A stretch of 64,000 nucleotides of DNA. It comes from Verrucomicrobiaceae bacterium (lineage in GTDB: Bacteria; Verrucomicrobiota; Verrucomicrobiia; Verrucomicrobiales; Verrucomicrobiaceae). The position numbers and the translations under genes were made by a program. The notes under the pieces are model-generated. The model was not told where the DNA came from and made no database searches. It was given only the letters and a program-made list of their open reading frames with translations. The stretch covers positions 1-64,000 of the forward strand of contig JAGKWZ010000001.1 of the NCBI GenBank assembly GCA_021151605.1, written 5' to 3'. Position 1 is the first letter of the stretch, and every line of letters begins with the position of its first letter. Positions 7,680 to 15,485 of the stretch are shown here, one piece after another.

Positions 7680-8408
7680 ATGAAAAAATTCCTCTTTGCC
7701 CTGTTGCTTGCTAACTCGCTGCACGCTGAACCGGTGCCAGACAAGCTTGTGGTGCTTACGTTTGATGACTCGGTGGCGAGTCAGGCGAACTATGTGGCAC
7801 CGCTCCTGAAGAAGCATGGTTTTGGTGCCACCTTCTTCATCACCGAGGGCTTTGAGTTCCTCGTGGATAAGAAGAACTACATGACCTGGGAGCAGATCAA
7901 GGGGCTGCACGAGCAGGGATTCGAGATCGGCAATCACACGAGGAAGCACGCGGGCGTGACGAAGCAAAAGCCGGAGCAATTGGCCGCAGATGTGGAGTTC
8001 ATCGAGACGCGCTGCGCAGAGCATGGTATCCCGCGTCCGGTGAGCTTTTGTTACCCTGGCTACGCGACGAGTGACGCAGCGGCGAAGCTGCTAGCCGAGC
8101 GTGGCTACCGCTTTGCGCGGGCTGGCGGTGCCAAGGCCTTCGATCCGGGTGCCGATAATCCTTTGCTCATGCCTCAAGCCTTTGATGGCAAGCCGGAGAG
8201 CACGCTGGAGCAGTTCAAGGCCGCTGTGGCACAGGCGAAGGGCGGGAAGATCGCCGTGATGACCTTTCATGGTGTGCCGGACATCAGGCACCCATGGGTG
8301 AATACTGATCCGGCGAAGTTTGAAGCCTACATGCAGCATCTCAAAGACGAAGGTTGCACGGTGATCGCGATGCGTGATCTGGCGAAGTATTTGGCCGAAA
8401 AGAAATGA
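7680..8408 (+). CDS. Secreted polysaccharide deacetylase (NodB fold)
   Basis: A 242-residue protein. The ATG at 7680 gives a signal peptide (MKKFLFALLLANSLHA), so the product is exported. The NodB motifs are plain: TFDD at about residues 27-30, with the metal and catalytic aspartates, and the zinc-binding H-x3-H in GNHTRKH (His86, His90). Later come a CYPGYATS segment in the place of motif 3 and TFHGV near the C-terminus supplying the last histidine. The enzyme should remove N- or O-acetyl groups from a polysaccharide; the substrate cannot be read from sequence. Its stop overlaps the ATG of the following esterase by 4 bases, so the two are translated together and probably act on the same acetylated glycan. 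Confidence 0.9.
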   Translation: MKKFLFALLLANSLHAEPVPDKLVVLTFDDSVASQANYVAPLLKKHGFGATFFITEGFEFLVDKKNYMTWEQIKGLHEQGFEIGNHTRKHAGVTKQKPEQLAADVEFIETRCAEHGIPRPVSFCYPGYATSDAAAKLLAERGYRFARAGGAKAFDPGADNPLLMPQAFDGKPESTLEQFKAAVAQAKGGKIAVMTFHGVPDIRHPWVNTDPAKFEAYMQHLKDEGCTVIAMRDLAKYLAEKK

Positions 8409-9358
8409 AGCAGCTCTCCCCAGTGACGGCGGTTTTGATCAGGGCAGCCAAGGCCAAGTGCGCCTTGCTCGTCCTGCTCTATGGCATTGCCGCGACCGCA
8501 TCCGCCCAGCTCACACCCAGCGAACGCGAACTCATGAGTCAGCTCGGCCCCGGCACGCCTGAGCCAATCCCGCTGTGGCCTGGCAGGCCGCCGCAGTTTC
8601 TCGAGAACGCCGCGCCGGAGGTCATCAAGGCCAATCAGACCATCCAAAGCGTGTCAGTGCCCACGCTCACGCCCTATCTGCCACCGGCGGACAAGCGCAA
8701 CGGCATGGCCATCGTCGTGTGTGCTGGCGGCGGCTACGGCGGCCATGCTTGGAAGACGCACGTCGTCTATGCCGCACAGGTTTTTAATCCCATGGGCATC
8801 GCCGTCATCGGGCTGAAATACCGTACGCGACCGCCACACCTCCTGCCGAACGAAGGCATCCAGGCGCTTACTTTGACCGATGCAAAACGCGCCATGCGCC
8901 TCGTGCGATATCGCGCAGGTGAGTGGGGTATCGATCCGGCGAAAATCGGTGTCGCGGGCTACTCCGCCGGCGCGAACCTCGCGATGAATCTTGCCGCCAA
9001 CTTCGACCTCGGCGATCCGCAAGCCAGCGATCCTATCGACCGTCTCAGCAGCCGTCCAGAGTTCGCCGTCGGCCTCGGCACCTGGCATTGGCGGAAGCCG
9101 GAGAATCCTTTCGTCTTCAAAGCGAACTCTCCGCCCGTTTATCTCGTCCACGCCACCACCGACAAGCCCGTCGAGATCGCCACGAACATCGTCGCCGACC
9201 TGAAGAAGCTCGGCGTGCCTGCCCGGCTCAATCTCTTTGAAGAAGGAGGCCACGGCGTCGGCAATCTCATCCCCACGCGGGTGAAACATGATTTCCCTGG
9301 TGCCCAGTGGCCGAAGTTGCTCGTCGAGTGGTTGGAAAGTCTGGAGAAGAAACCTTGA
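8405..9358 (+). CDS. Secreted alpha/beta-hydrolase esterase (BD-FAE/acetyl-xylan-esterase-like)
   Basis: A 317-residue protein with a signal sequence ending near ATASA (residues 30-34). The alpha/beta-hydrolase core shows an oxyanion-hole loop CAGGGYGGHAW near residue 106, a nucleophile elbow GYSAG with Ser187, a candidate acid near Asp253 (HATTDKPV), and the histidine in EEGGHGVG near 283. This layout matches the BD-FAE and acetyl-xylan-esterase-like group that removes acetyl or feruloyl groups from plant polysaccharides. The ATG at 8405 overlaps the deacetylase stop (ATGA). The pair fits deacetylation of a polymer outside the cytoplasm. Confidence 0.85.
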   Translation: MKQLSPVTAVLIRAAKAKCALLVLLYGIAATASAQLTPSERELMSQLGPGTPEPIPLWPGRPPQFLENAAPEVIKANQTIQSVSVPTLTPYLPPADKRNGMAIVVCAGGGYGGHAWKTHVVYAAQVFNPMGIAVIGLKYRTRPPHLLPNEGIQALTLTDAKRAMRLVRYRAGEWGIDPAKIGVAGYSAGANLAMNLAANFDLGDPQASDPIDRLSSRPEFAVGLGTWHWRKPENPFVFKANSPPVYLVHATTDKPVEIATNIVADLKKLGVPARLNLFEEGGHGVGNLIPTRVKHDFPGAQWPKLLVEWLESLEKKP

Positions 9359-9410
9359 GAGTTTCGGCCTTCTGCGGCACCGCGCTCTTTGAGAGACGTA
9401 TGCTTTTGCC

Positions 9411-10106
9411 ATGACTCAGAATCCTCGTTCAACGGACATTGTCATCCTCATTCACGGGCTTGGTCGGTCCAGTTTGAGCATGCTTGCTCTGCGGCTTGGA
9501 ATCCAGAAAGCTGGTTATCAGGTGCTGAGTGTGGATTATCCCTCGCGTCAGATTTCCATCGCAGAGGCAGTGAAGGATCACTTGGAGCCGATACTGGCGA
9601 AGTTGCACCTGGAGTCAGGGTCTCGCGTGCATTTCGTGACGCATTCCCTGGGTGGGATCATCTTTCGTGCCTGGGCGGCGCGTCGTGACCCTGGGTTTCC
9701 GCTTGGGCGGACGGTGATGCTGGTGCCGCCGAATCAGGGCAGTGAGATCATCGACATGCTCCAGCCTCTACGCTGGCCGCGCTGGATTCTGGGACCGGTC
9801 GTCGATGAACTCGGAACGACGCCAGGCAACACGCCAAGGGCGCTGGGCGCTCTGCCTCCGGAGACAGGCGTGCTGATGGGAAATAAGGCGACGCTGCCTT
9901 TCTTCAGTCACCTGCTTGGAGACGAGCATGATGGCCTGGTCTCTACCTGTGGCGGGCAGGTGGAAGGGCAGGCGGATTTCACGGTTTTACCGGTGAATCA
10001 CTTTACCGTGCTCTTCCGTCCCTGTGTCCTGCGAGCAGCCCGATATTTCCTGCAAAACGGTCGATTTCCTCAAACTTTGGAGCTGCCAGCGCACCACGCG
10101 GGCTGA
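9411..10106 (+). CDS. Alpha/beta hydrolase, lipase-like
   Basis: A 231-residue protein. The N-terminus goes straight into the fold (IVILIHGLGRSS, an oxyanion-hole motif) with no signal peptide, so it is probably cytoplasmic. The nucleophile is Ser79 in THSLGG, followed by a typical alpha/beta-hydrolase helix with RAWAARRDPG. Asp in GDEHDGLVS and His in PVNHFTVL are likely members of the triad. It resembles the small PGAP1/esterase-type hydrolases of bacteria that act on acyl esters; the substrate is unknown. It lies about 50 bases after the esterase gene on the same strand and could be part of the same transcript. Confidence 0.8.
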   Translation: MTQNPRSTDIVILIHGLGRSSLSMLALRLGIQKAGYQVLSVDYPSRQISIAEAVKDHLEPILAKLHLESGSRVHFVTHSLGGIIFRAWAARRDPGFPLGRTVMLVPPNQGSEIIDMLQPLRWPRWILGPVVDELGTTPGNTPRALGALPPETGVLMGNKATLPFFSHLLGDEHDGLVSTCGGQVEGQADFTVLPVNHFTVLFRPCVLRAARYFLQNGRFPQTLELPAHHAG

Positions 10107-10141
10107 ATGACGTGATGCGCTGAAGTGCGGATAAGCGATGA

Positions 10142-10909
10142 CTACTTCATCAGTTCAGCCAGCTTTGGGCTGATGGCATCTGCCCAGATCTGGTAGCCAG
10201 CAGCGGAAAGGTGGAGGAAGTCGGGCATGATCTCCTTCGTCAGGCTGCCATCGGGTTGCAGGAATTTTGCACCGATGTCGAGGAAGTGGATGTTTTTCCC
10301 GTCATCAAGCTTGGCGATGATGGCATTGACCTCCTTGAGCTTGTCGCGACCAGGATTTGGACTGGCCTTTTCACCGCGAGGGAAGACGGCGAGGAGGAGG
10401 ATCTTAGCCTGGGGCTGCTTGGCCCGGATGGTTTCGACGATCACGGTGACGCCTTTGGCGATGCCTTCTGCGGTGTCGGTGGACACATTGTTCGTGCCGA
10501 TCATGAGCACAGCGGCTTTGGGCTTGATGCCATCAAGTTCGCCGTTTTGGATACGCCAGAGGACGTGCTGAGTGCGATCGCCGCCGATGCCGAAGTTGGC
10601 AGGTGTGTATTGGCCGAAAGCCTTGTCCCAATTGTCCTTTTTGCCACCCCAGCCAGCGGTGATGGAGTCACCCAGGAAGACGAGCTGTGCCTTGCCCTCT
10701 TGAGCAATTTTGACGAAGCGCTCATGAGCTGCGGCAAAGCCAGCGTTCACCTTGCCATCCGGGCCGAACTTCTGGGCAGGCACGTCAGGAGCCTGAGGTG
10801 GAAGCTTCACGGCAGGTGCTGCAGGTTTTGCAGGCGCTGGAGTCTGTGCCTGAACGAAGGCGGTGGCGATGAAGAATAGGGTGGCTGTAGCGAGGTTGGT
10901 GAATTTCAT
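10142..10909 (-). CDS. Secreted SGNH/GDSL esterase (PAF-acetylhydrolase-like)
   Basis: A 255-residue protein. The ATG at 10909 begins a signal peptide (FTNLATATLFFIATAFVQAQ), followed by an Ala/Pro-rich linker to about residue 45. The SGNH blocks are present: FLGDSITAGWGG with Ser82, the Gly block near GIGGDRTQHVLWR, the Asn block IGTNNVST, and the catalytic Asp/His pair in PDFLHLSAAGYQ. The family includes platelet-activating-factor acetylhydrolase subunits and many bacterial carbohydrate or lipid acyl esterases. In this setting a carbohydrate O-acetyl esterase is likely. It is convergent with the upstream lipase-like gene and divergent from the LRR-like gene across about 110 bases. Confidence 0.88.
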   Translation of the reverse strand: MKFTNLATATLFFIATAFVQAQTPAPAKPAAPAVKLPPQAPDVPAQKFGPDGKVNAGFAAAHERFVKIAQEGKAQLVFLGDSITAGWGGKKDNWDKAFGQYTPANFGIGGDRTQHVLWRIQNGELDGIKPKAAVLMIGTNNVSTDTAEGIAKGVTVIVETIRAKQPQAKILLLAVFPRGEKASPNPGRDKLKEVNAIIAKLDDGKNIHFLDIGAKFLQPDGSLTKEIMPDFLHLSAAGYQIWADAISPKLAELMK

Positions 10910-11018
10910 GGGAGCGAAGTCTGATAAGAGGCGTGTGCGCTGACAATCACAATCTTGCTGGTCACAACTTCTCTCCAAGGTGGTCAGAAAACGCCCTCGC
11001 CATGCGTTTCATGCGCCC

Positions 11019-11894
11019 ATGAAAGTCACCCCGCTCCTCCTCATTGCTCTTTGTGCCAGCCTCCAGGCGGCTGATGTTGCCACTCTCCAGGCTCTCGGTG
11101 CCAAGGTCACGGAGACTGCGGGAGTCGTGACGCAGGTGAATGTGAAGTGTGATGCCTTTACCGAGGCGGACTTCCGCACGCTCGGAAGCTTCCCCACGAT
11201 CAAGGACCTCACGATCAGTGGGAAAACGATCACGGATGACAACCTCGCGCTGCTGACCGGACTCACCGAACTCGAACGGCTCAGCAGTGACGGCATCCAG
11301 CTCACGGACGCGGGCTACAAGCACTTCGCCGCATTTCAGAAGCTCAAGTCGCTGGCGTTCTTCCACCCCGCCTTCCGCTCGGAGAAGTTTACCGGCAGTG
11401 GCCTTGCGGAGTTGAAGGCATTGCCGAAGCTGGAGCGCCTGACCTTTGCCGGATCAACGGCTGGCGATGACGCGATGGAAGCCATCGGCCAGATCACGCA
11501 GCTCAAAGAATTCCGCACCTGGCACACAGCGCAGACACAGGCTGGAAATGCGCATCTGCTGAAGCTCACGAACCTCACCGGTCTCCGCATCGGCCAGCGC
11601 CTGCCGAGCTGGGGCAATGACTCGCCGATCAGCTTCGATGAATCAACGATGGCAACACTCGCCCAGATCAAGACGCTGGAATCCCTCGAACTCACCGAAG
11701 CCCGCCTGACCGCGAAGATCATCCCGCACCTGAAGGCTTTGCCAAAGCTGGCCAAGCTCAAAATCGAGACTGTGGACATCTCTGCTGCTGACGTGGAGGC
11801 GATCCAAGCTGCGCTGCCAAATTGCAAAGTCGATCACAAGCCAATGAGTGAGGCGGACAAAGAAACCATGCTCACGAAAAAGCTGCGGCTATGA
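11019..11894 (+). CDS. Secreted leucine-rich-repeat-like protein
   Basis: A 291-residue protein with a signal peptide (MKVTPLLLIALCASLQA, start at 11019). The mature part is a run of imperfect leucine-rich repeats, for example FPTIKDLTISGKTITDDNLA, LTELERLSSDGIQLTDAG, LPKLERLTFAGSTAGDDAM and IKTLESLELTEARLTAKII. These are spaced about 24-30 residues apart and resemble the ribonuclease-inhibitor or cysteine-containing type common in Planctomycetes and Verrucomicrobia. Such repeats form a solenoid for protein binding, so no enzymatic activity is expected. It lies between two metabolic or transport genes with no clear operon partner. Confidence 0.75.
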   Translation: MKVTPLLLIALCASLQAADVATLQALGAKVTETAGVVTQVNVKCDAFTEADFRTLGSFPTIKDLTISGKTITDDNLALLTGLTELERLSSDGIQLTDAGYKHFAAFQKLKSLAFFHPAFRSEKFTGSGLAELKALPKLERLTFAGSTAGDDAMEAIGQITQLKEFRTWHTAQTQAGNAHLLKLTNLTGLRIGQRLPSWGNDSPISFDESTMATLAQIKTLESLELTEARLTAKIIPHLKALPKLAKLKIETVDISAADVEAIQAALPNCKVDHKPMSEADKETMLTKKLRL

Positions 11895-11958
11895 GCTGAA
11901 AGCTCTCCACGCTGAGCGCTTGCCTCGGCATCCGAACGCGCCACCATGCGCGCCTCTC

Positions 11959-12900
11959 ATGCTCGACTTTGCCAGCATCCTCACCGTGGTCCTGCCCGTG
12001 TATCTCACGATGGCGACAGGCTTCACCGTGCGGAGAACGGGCCTGCTGCCCGCCGCCGTGGATGCCGGAGTCATGCGGCTCTGTGTGACTCTGCTGACGC
12101 CCTGCCTCATTCTGGAGCGTGTGGTCGGCAATGAATCGGTGATGAAGCCGATGCCCGTGCTCATCGCTGCCGGACTTGGCTTCGGGCTCGTGGCACTTGG
12201 CATTGCCGTCTCCTACTTTACCGCGCCCCTGATCGGGCTGCAAAAGCACGAAGGCCGCCGCACCTTTGCTGTTTCATCTGGGCTGCAAAACTACGGCTTC
12301 GTGGCCATTCCCATCGTCACCGCCTTGTTTCCTGACAAAGGCACACTCGGGGTGCTCTTCACCTTCACACTCGGTGTGGAGCTGGCCTGCTGGACGGCAG
12401 GCGTCGGGCTGCTCACCGGCCTCGGTAATGCGCCCTGGAAGCTGGCACTGAATCCGCCGGTGCTCACGATCTTGTTTTCACTCCTGCTGAACTTTACCGG
12501 CCTGCATGTCTATGTGCCGGAATTCGCGCACCGCACCTTCAGCATGATGGGTGCCTGTGCCGTGCCGCTGGCCGTGCTGATCATCGGCGCCACGATCGGA
12601 GAGATCTGGGGCCAGGAGCGCATCCGCTGGTCCGTGGCAGTGCTGTCTCCCGTGCTCAGGCTGGGGGTCATTCCCGTGGCCTTCATCGCCTGCGCTTGGT
12701 GGCTGCCGCTGAGTTTGGAGCTGAAGCGTATCATCATCGTCCAGGCCGCCATGCCCAGCGCCGTTTTTAACATCATGATCGCCCGCCACTATGGCGGCCA
12801 CGCCCCCACCGCCGTGCAGTGCGTGATCGCGACCACCGTCGTCAGCATCGTCACCACACCGCTCGTGATCGCCTGGGCGGTGAAAGCGATCGGCGTCTGA
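11959..12900 (+). CDS. AEC family (auxin efflux carrier-like) permease
   Basis: A 313-residue integral membrane protein. The ATG at 11959 gives a start directly in the first helix (DFASILTVVLPVYLTMATGF). About ten hydrophobic segments follow, arranged as two halves in the manner of the AEC/BART fold, with a polar break between them (LLTGLGNAPWKLALNPPVLT). Typical AEC features are the N-terminal G-F-x-x-R-R turn (GFTVRRTGLL) and the C-terminal AAMPSAVFNIMIARHYGG motif, where the family has a conserved PxA/SxxxxxxA helix. Members export or exchange organic anions such as malate; the substrate here is unknown. The gene is followed after 18 bases by the acetyltransferase gene. Confidence 0.88.
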   Translation: MLDFASILTVVLPVYLTMATGFTVRRTGLLPAAVDAGVMRLCVTLLTPCLILERVVGNESVMKPMPVLIAAGLGFGLVALGIAVSYFTAPLIGLQKHEGRRTFAVSSGLQNYGFVAIPIVTALFPDKGTLGVLFTFTLGVELACWTAGVGLLTGLGNAPWKLALNPPVLTILFSLLLNFTGLHVYVPEFAHRTFSMMGACAVPLAVLIIGATIGEIWGQERIRWSVAVLSPVLRLGVIPVAFIACAWWLPLSLELKRIIIVQAAMPSAVFNIMIARHYGGHAPTAVQCVIATTVVSIVTTPLVIAWAVKAIGV

Positions 12901-12918
12901 TTTTTCCCTGTTCCAACC

Positions 12919-13548
12919 ATGTTCCAAGAAGACGAAGAAGACCTCCCGCTCGACGAGCTTTCCCCCCTCATGCAGGCCATCGTGCCGAAGCTCGCTGCCT
13001 GCCGCATCCGCGAGTATCAGCCCGAAGACTTGGAAGCCTGCCAGGAGATCTATCGCTCAAACGAGCCCGACTTTGTCTCGCCCGAAGGTCTGCAAAACTT
13101 CACTGAATTCCTTCAGACAGGCACCTCTTACTTCCTCGTCATTGAGCACTCAGGGGATGTCATCGGCTGCGGTGGGCTGGAGCTTGTCGGAGACTCGGAC
13201 AATGCCTGGCTCATGCATGGAATGGTGCATCGCGAGTATCATCGGCGCGGCTATGGCACTACGTTGCTGGCGGCGCGCATCGCCCTGCTGGAAACGGACG
13301 AGCGTCCCATCGAGCTTTGGGCTCGAGCCAGCACGCCCGTCATCCCATTCTACGGACGTTTTGGTTTCCAATTGGAGCGCCTCCAAGTCGAGCGTGTCGT
13401 CACACGTCGTGCGCCTCCCGGGCTTTGCCTCCAAGTCGAACCTCAGGACATCCTCGATGTCCGCGATGCTCTCGAAGAACGCTCGATCCGCATCCAGTTG
13501 GACGATGCGGAGGAAGAGGAAGAAGAGATCTGGGAAGAGGAAGTCTGA
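12919..13548 (+). CDS. GNAT family N-acetyltransferase with acidic tail
   Basis: A 209-residue protein. Residues 27-160 form a GNAT fold: RIREYQPEDLEACQEIYR as strand 1 and helix 1, then MVHREYHRRGYGTTLLAARI carrying the acetyl-CoA pyrophosphate loop (R-x-x-G-x-G), and the FYGRFGF motif that closes the domain. Both ends are unusual: the N-terminus is acidic (FQEDEEDLPLDELS), and the last 20 residues are almost all Glu/Asp (DDAEEEEEEIWEEEV), probably disordered. The substrate is unknown. It lies 18 bases after the permease gene and may be cotranscribed with it. Confidence 0.85.
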   Translation: MFQEDEEDLPLDELSPLMQAIVPKLAACRIREYQPEDLEACQEIYRSNEPDFVSPEGLQNFTEFLQTGTSYFLVIEHSGDVIGCGGLELVGDSDNAWLMHGMVHREYHRRGYGTTLLAARIALLETDERPIELWARASTPVIPFYGRFGFQLERLQVERVVTRRAPPGLCLQVEPQDILDVRDALEERSIRIQLDDAEEEEEEIWEEEV

Positions 13549-13634
13549 AGAGGCCGAACGCCAATTTCAGGGAATCAAAATGACTTTCCTGGGCAGTGAT
13601 GATTGCTGGCCCGGCTGCAATTCGTTTTCGTTCA

Positions 13635-15479
13635 ATGCGCCTCCTTTCTTTTTCAGCCTGCCTGTTTCTCGGAATCACCGGCTTTTCTCAGGAACCTCTC
13701 AAAGTCGTCCTCGCGGGTGATTCGACGGTGGCGAGCGTTTTGAATCCGCCGAAGGATCGGCCAGATCTGGCGGGTTGGGGGCAGATGCTGGGGGAGTTTT
13801 TGCCGAAGGCGACGGTGGTGAATCATGCGAGGTCGGGGACGAGCACGAAGAGCTTTCGTGAGATCGGATTGTGGGATCGGGTGCTGAAGGAGAATGGGCA
13901 GTGGGTGCTGATTCAGTTCGGGCATAATGATCAGAAGACAGCGGACCCGAAACGCTTCACGGACCCGGCGACGACCTACCGCGACAACTTGAAAGCCTTC
14001 ATCCGTGAAGTTCGCGAGGGCGGTGGGAAGCCGGTGCTGGTGACTTCGGTGGCACGGCGAAACTATGTGGATGGGAAGATGACGACGATTCTCACGCCTT
14101 ATGTCGAAGCGGCGCAGGCGGTGGGGAAAGAGATGCAGGTGCCGGTGGTCGATCTACATCGCGCGAGCTTCGCGCTGTTTCAGCAGATGGGGGAGAAGTT
14201 TTGCCAGCTCTATGGGCCTAGCCTGACGGACAAGTCGCATTTCTCACGCGAGGGTGCCCGAATGATGGCGCGGCTCGTTGCCGAAGGCCTGGAGCGCGAG
14301 GTGCCGGAGCTGCGCGAGCATCTCCAACTCGTGACGCCAGCACCTGCGGAGCTGCCATTTGAGGTGAAGCTCACCACGGTGTCGAAAGGCTACGATGGCA
14401 AGACCTGCTGGGTGCATCCGCGTGCAGGCGCGATCCCTGGCAAGACGCCGAGTGTGGTGCTGACGATGCAGAAGCTGCTGCTCACGGGCAGCGACATCTT
14501 TTATGCGCTGAACGATGTGCGGACTGACGATCTCGGCACGAGCTGGAGTCCGATCAAGGAGCACGCGGACACGTTGGGCCGACGCAATGAGCCCGATGGT
14601 CAGATCGTGGCGGCTTGTGACTTCACACCGAAGTGGCACGCAAAGTCGGGCAAGCTCCTCGGCATCGGCCACACGGTGCGGTATCGCGGTGACAAGGTGG
14701 TGGAGAACCGGAAGCGCGAGGCGAGCTATGCTGTCTATGATGACAAGACGCGGACGTGGTCGGCCTGGACGACGCTGACGATGCCGGATGACGTGAAATT
14801 CTTCAACTCAGGCGCAGGCTGCGTGCAGCGCTTTGATCTTGAGAATGGAGACATCCTTTTGCCGATCTACTTCAAGGCGAAGGAGGACAAGTATTACCAT
14901 GTGACGGTGCTGCGTTGCTCCTTTGATGGCAAGACGCTGAAGTTCATCGAGCAAGGCAATGAGCTTAGCCTGGAGTCGGGGCGCGGTGTGTATGAGCCCT
15001 CGCTCACGCGATGCGCTGGGAAGTTTTACCTCACACTGAGAAACGATACGGCGGGCTATGTGGCGACGAGCGATGATGGGCTGCAATTCGCGCCCATCCA
15101 GCCGTGGAAGTTCGACGACGGCAACGAGCTGGGGAACTACAACACGCAACAACATTGGGTCACCCATCGCGACAGGCTCTACCTCGTTTATAACCGCAAA
15201 GGCGCTCACAACGACCATGTCGCTCGGCATCGGGCACCGCTTTTCATGGCGGAGGTGGATCAGAAAACACTGGCCGTGAAGCGTGCGACGGAGTGCAGCC
15301 TCGTTCCTGAGCGTGGAGCGCGGCTGGGGAACTTCGCCATCACGGAAGTCAGTGAGAACGAAACCTGGGTGACCGTGGCGGAGTGGATGCAAACGTGGTC
15401 GCCGAACATCGTGATCCCGCCGGAGAATGCCTTTGGCGCGGACAACTCGGTGTATGCGGCTCGGATCTTATGGAAGTAG
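13635..15479 (+). CDS. Secreted fusion of SGNH acetylesterase and sialidase-like beta-propeller
   Basis: A 614-residue protein with signal peptide (MRLLSFSACLFLGITGFSQ). The first 215 residues are a rhamnogalacturonan-acetylesterase-type SGNH domain: VVLAGDSTVA with Ser30, RSGTSTKSF, the FGHND block near residue 95, and the catalytic pair near TDKSHFSREGA. From about residue 250 a BNR/sialidase-like propeller follows, with Asp-box-like turns DDLGTSWSPI and SDDGLQFAPI. The enzyme should remove O-acetyl groups from a glycan while the propeller either binds or cleaves glycans. Key sialidase arginines cannot be confirmed by eye, so exo-sialidase activity is not claimed. It is convergent with the following gene. 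Confidence 0.82.
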   Translation: MRLLSFSACLFLGITGFSQEPLKVVLAGDSTVASVLNPPKDRPDLAGWGQMLGEFLPKATVVNHARSGTSTKSFREIGLWDRVLKENGQWVLIQFGHNDQKTADPKRFTDPATTYRDNLKAFIREVREGGGKPVLVTSVARRNYVDGKMTTILTPYVEAAQAVGKEMQVPVVDLHRASFALFQQMGEKFCQLYGPSLTDKSHFSREGARMMARLVAEGLEREVPELREHLQLVTPAPAELPFEVKLTTVSKGYDGKTCWVHPRAGAIPGKTPSVVLTMQKLLLTGSDIFYALNDVRTDDLGTSWSPIKEHADTLGRRNEPDGQIVAACDFTPKWHAKSGKLLGIGHTVRYRGDKVVENRKREASYAVYDDKTRTWSAWTTLTMPDDVKFFNSGAGCVQRFDLENGDILLPIYFKAKEDKYYHVTVLRCSFDGKTLKFIEQGNELSLESGRGVYEPSLTRCAGKFYLTLRNDTAGYVATSDDGLQFAPIQPWKFDDGNELGNYNTQQHWVTHRDRLYLVYNRKGAHNDHVARHRAPLFMAEVDQKTLAVKRATECSLVPERGARLGNFAITEVSENETWVTVAEWMQTWSPNIVIPPENAFGADNSVYAARILWK

Positions 15480-15485
15480 CAGCCG

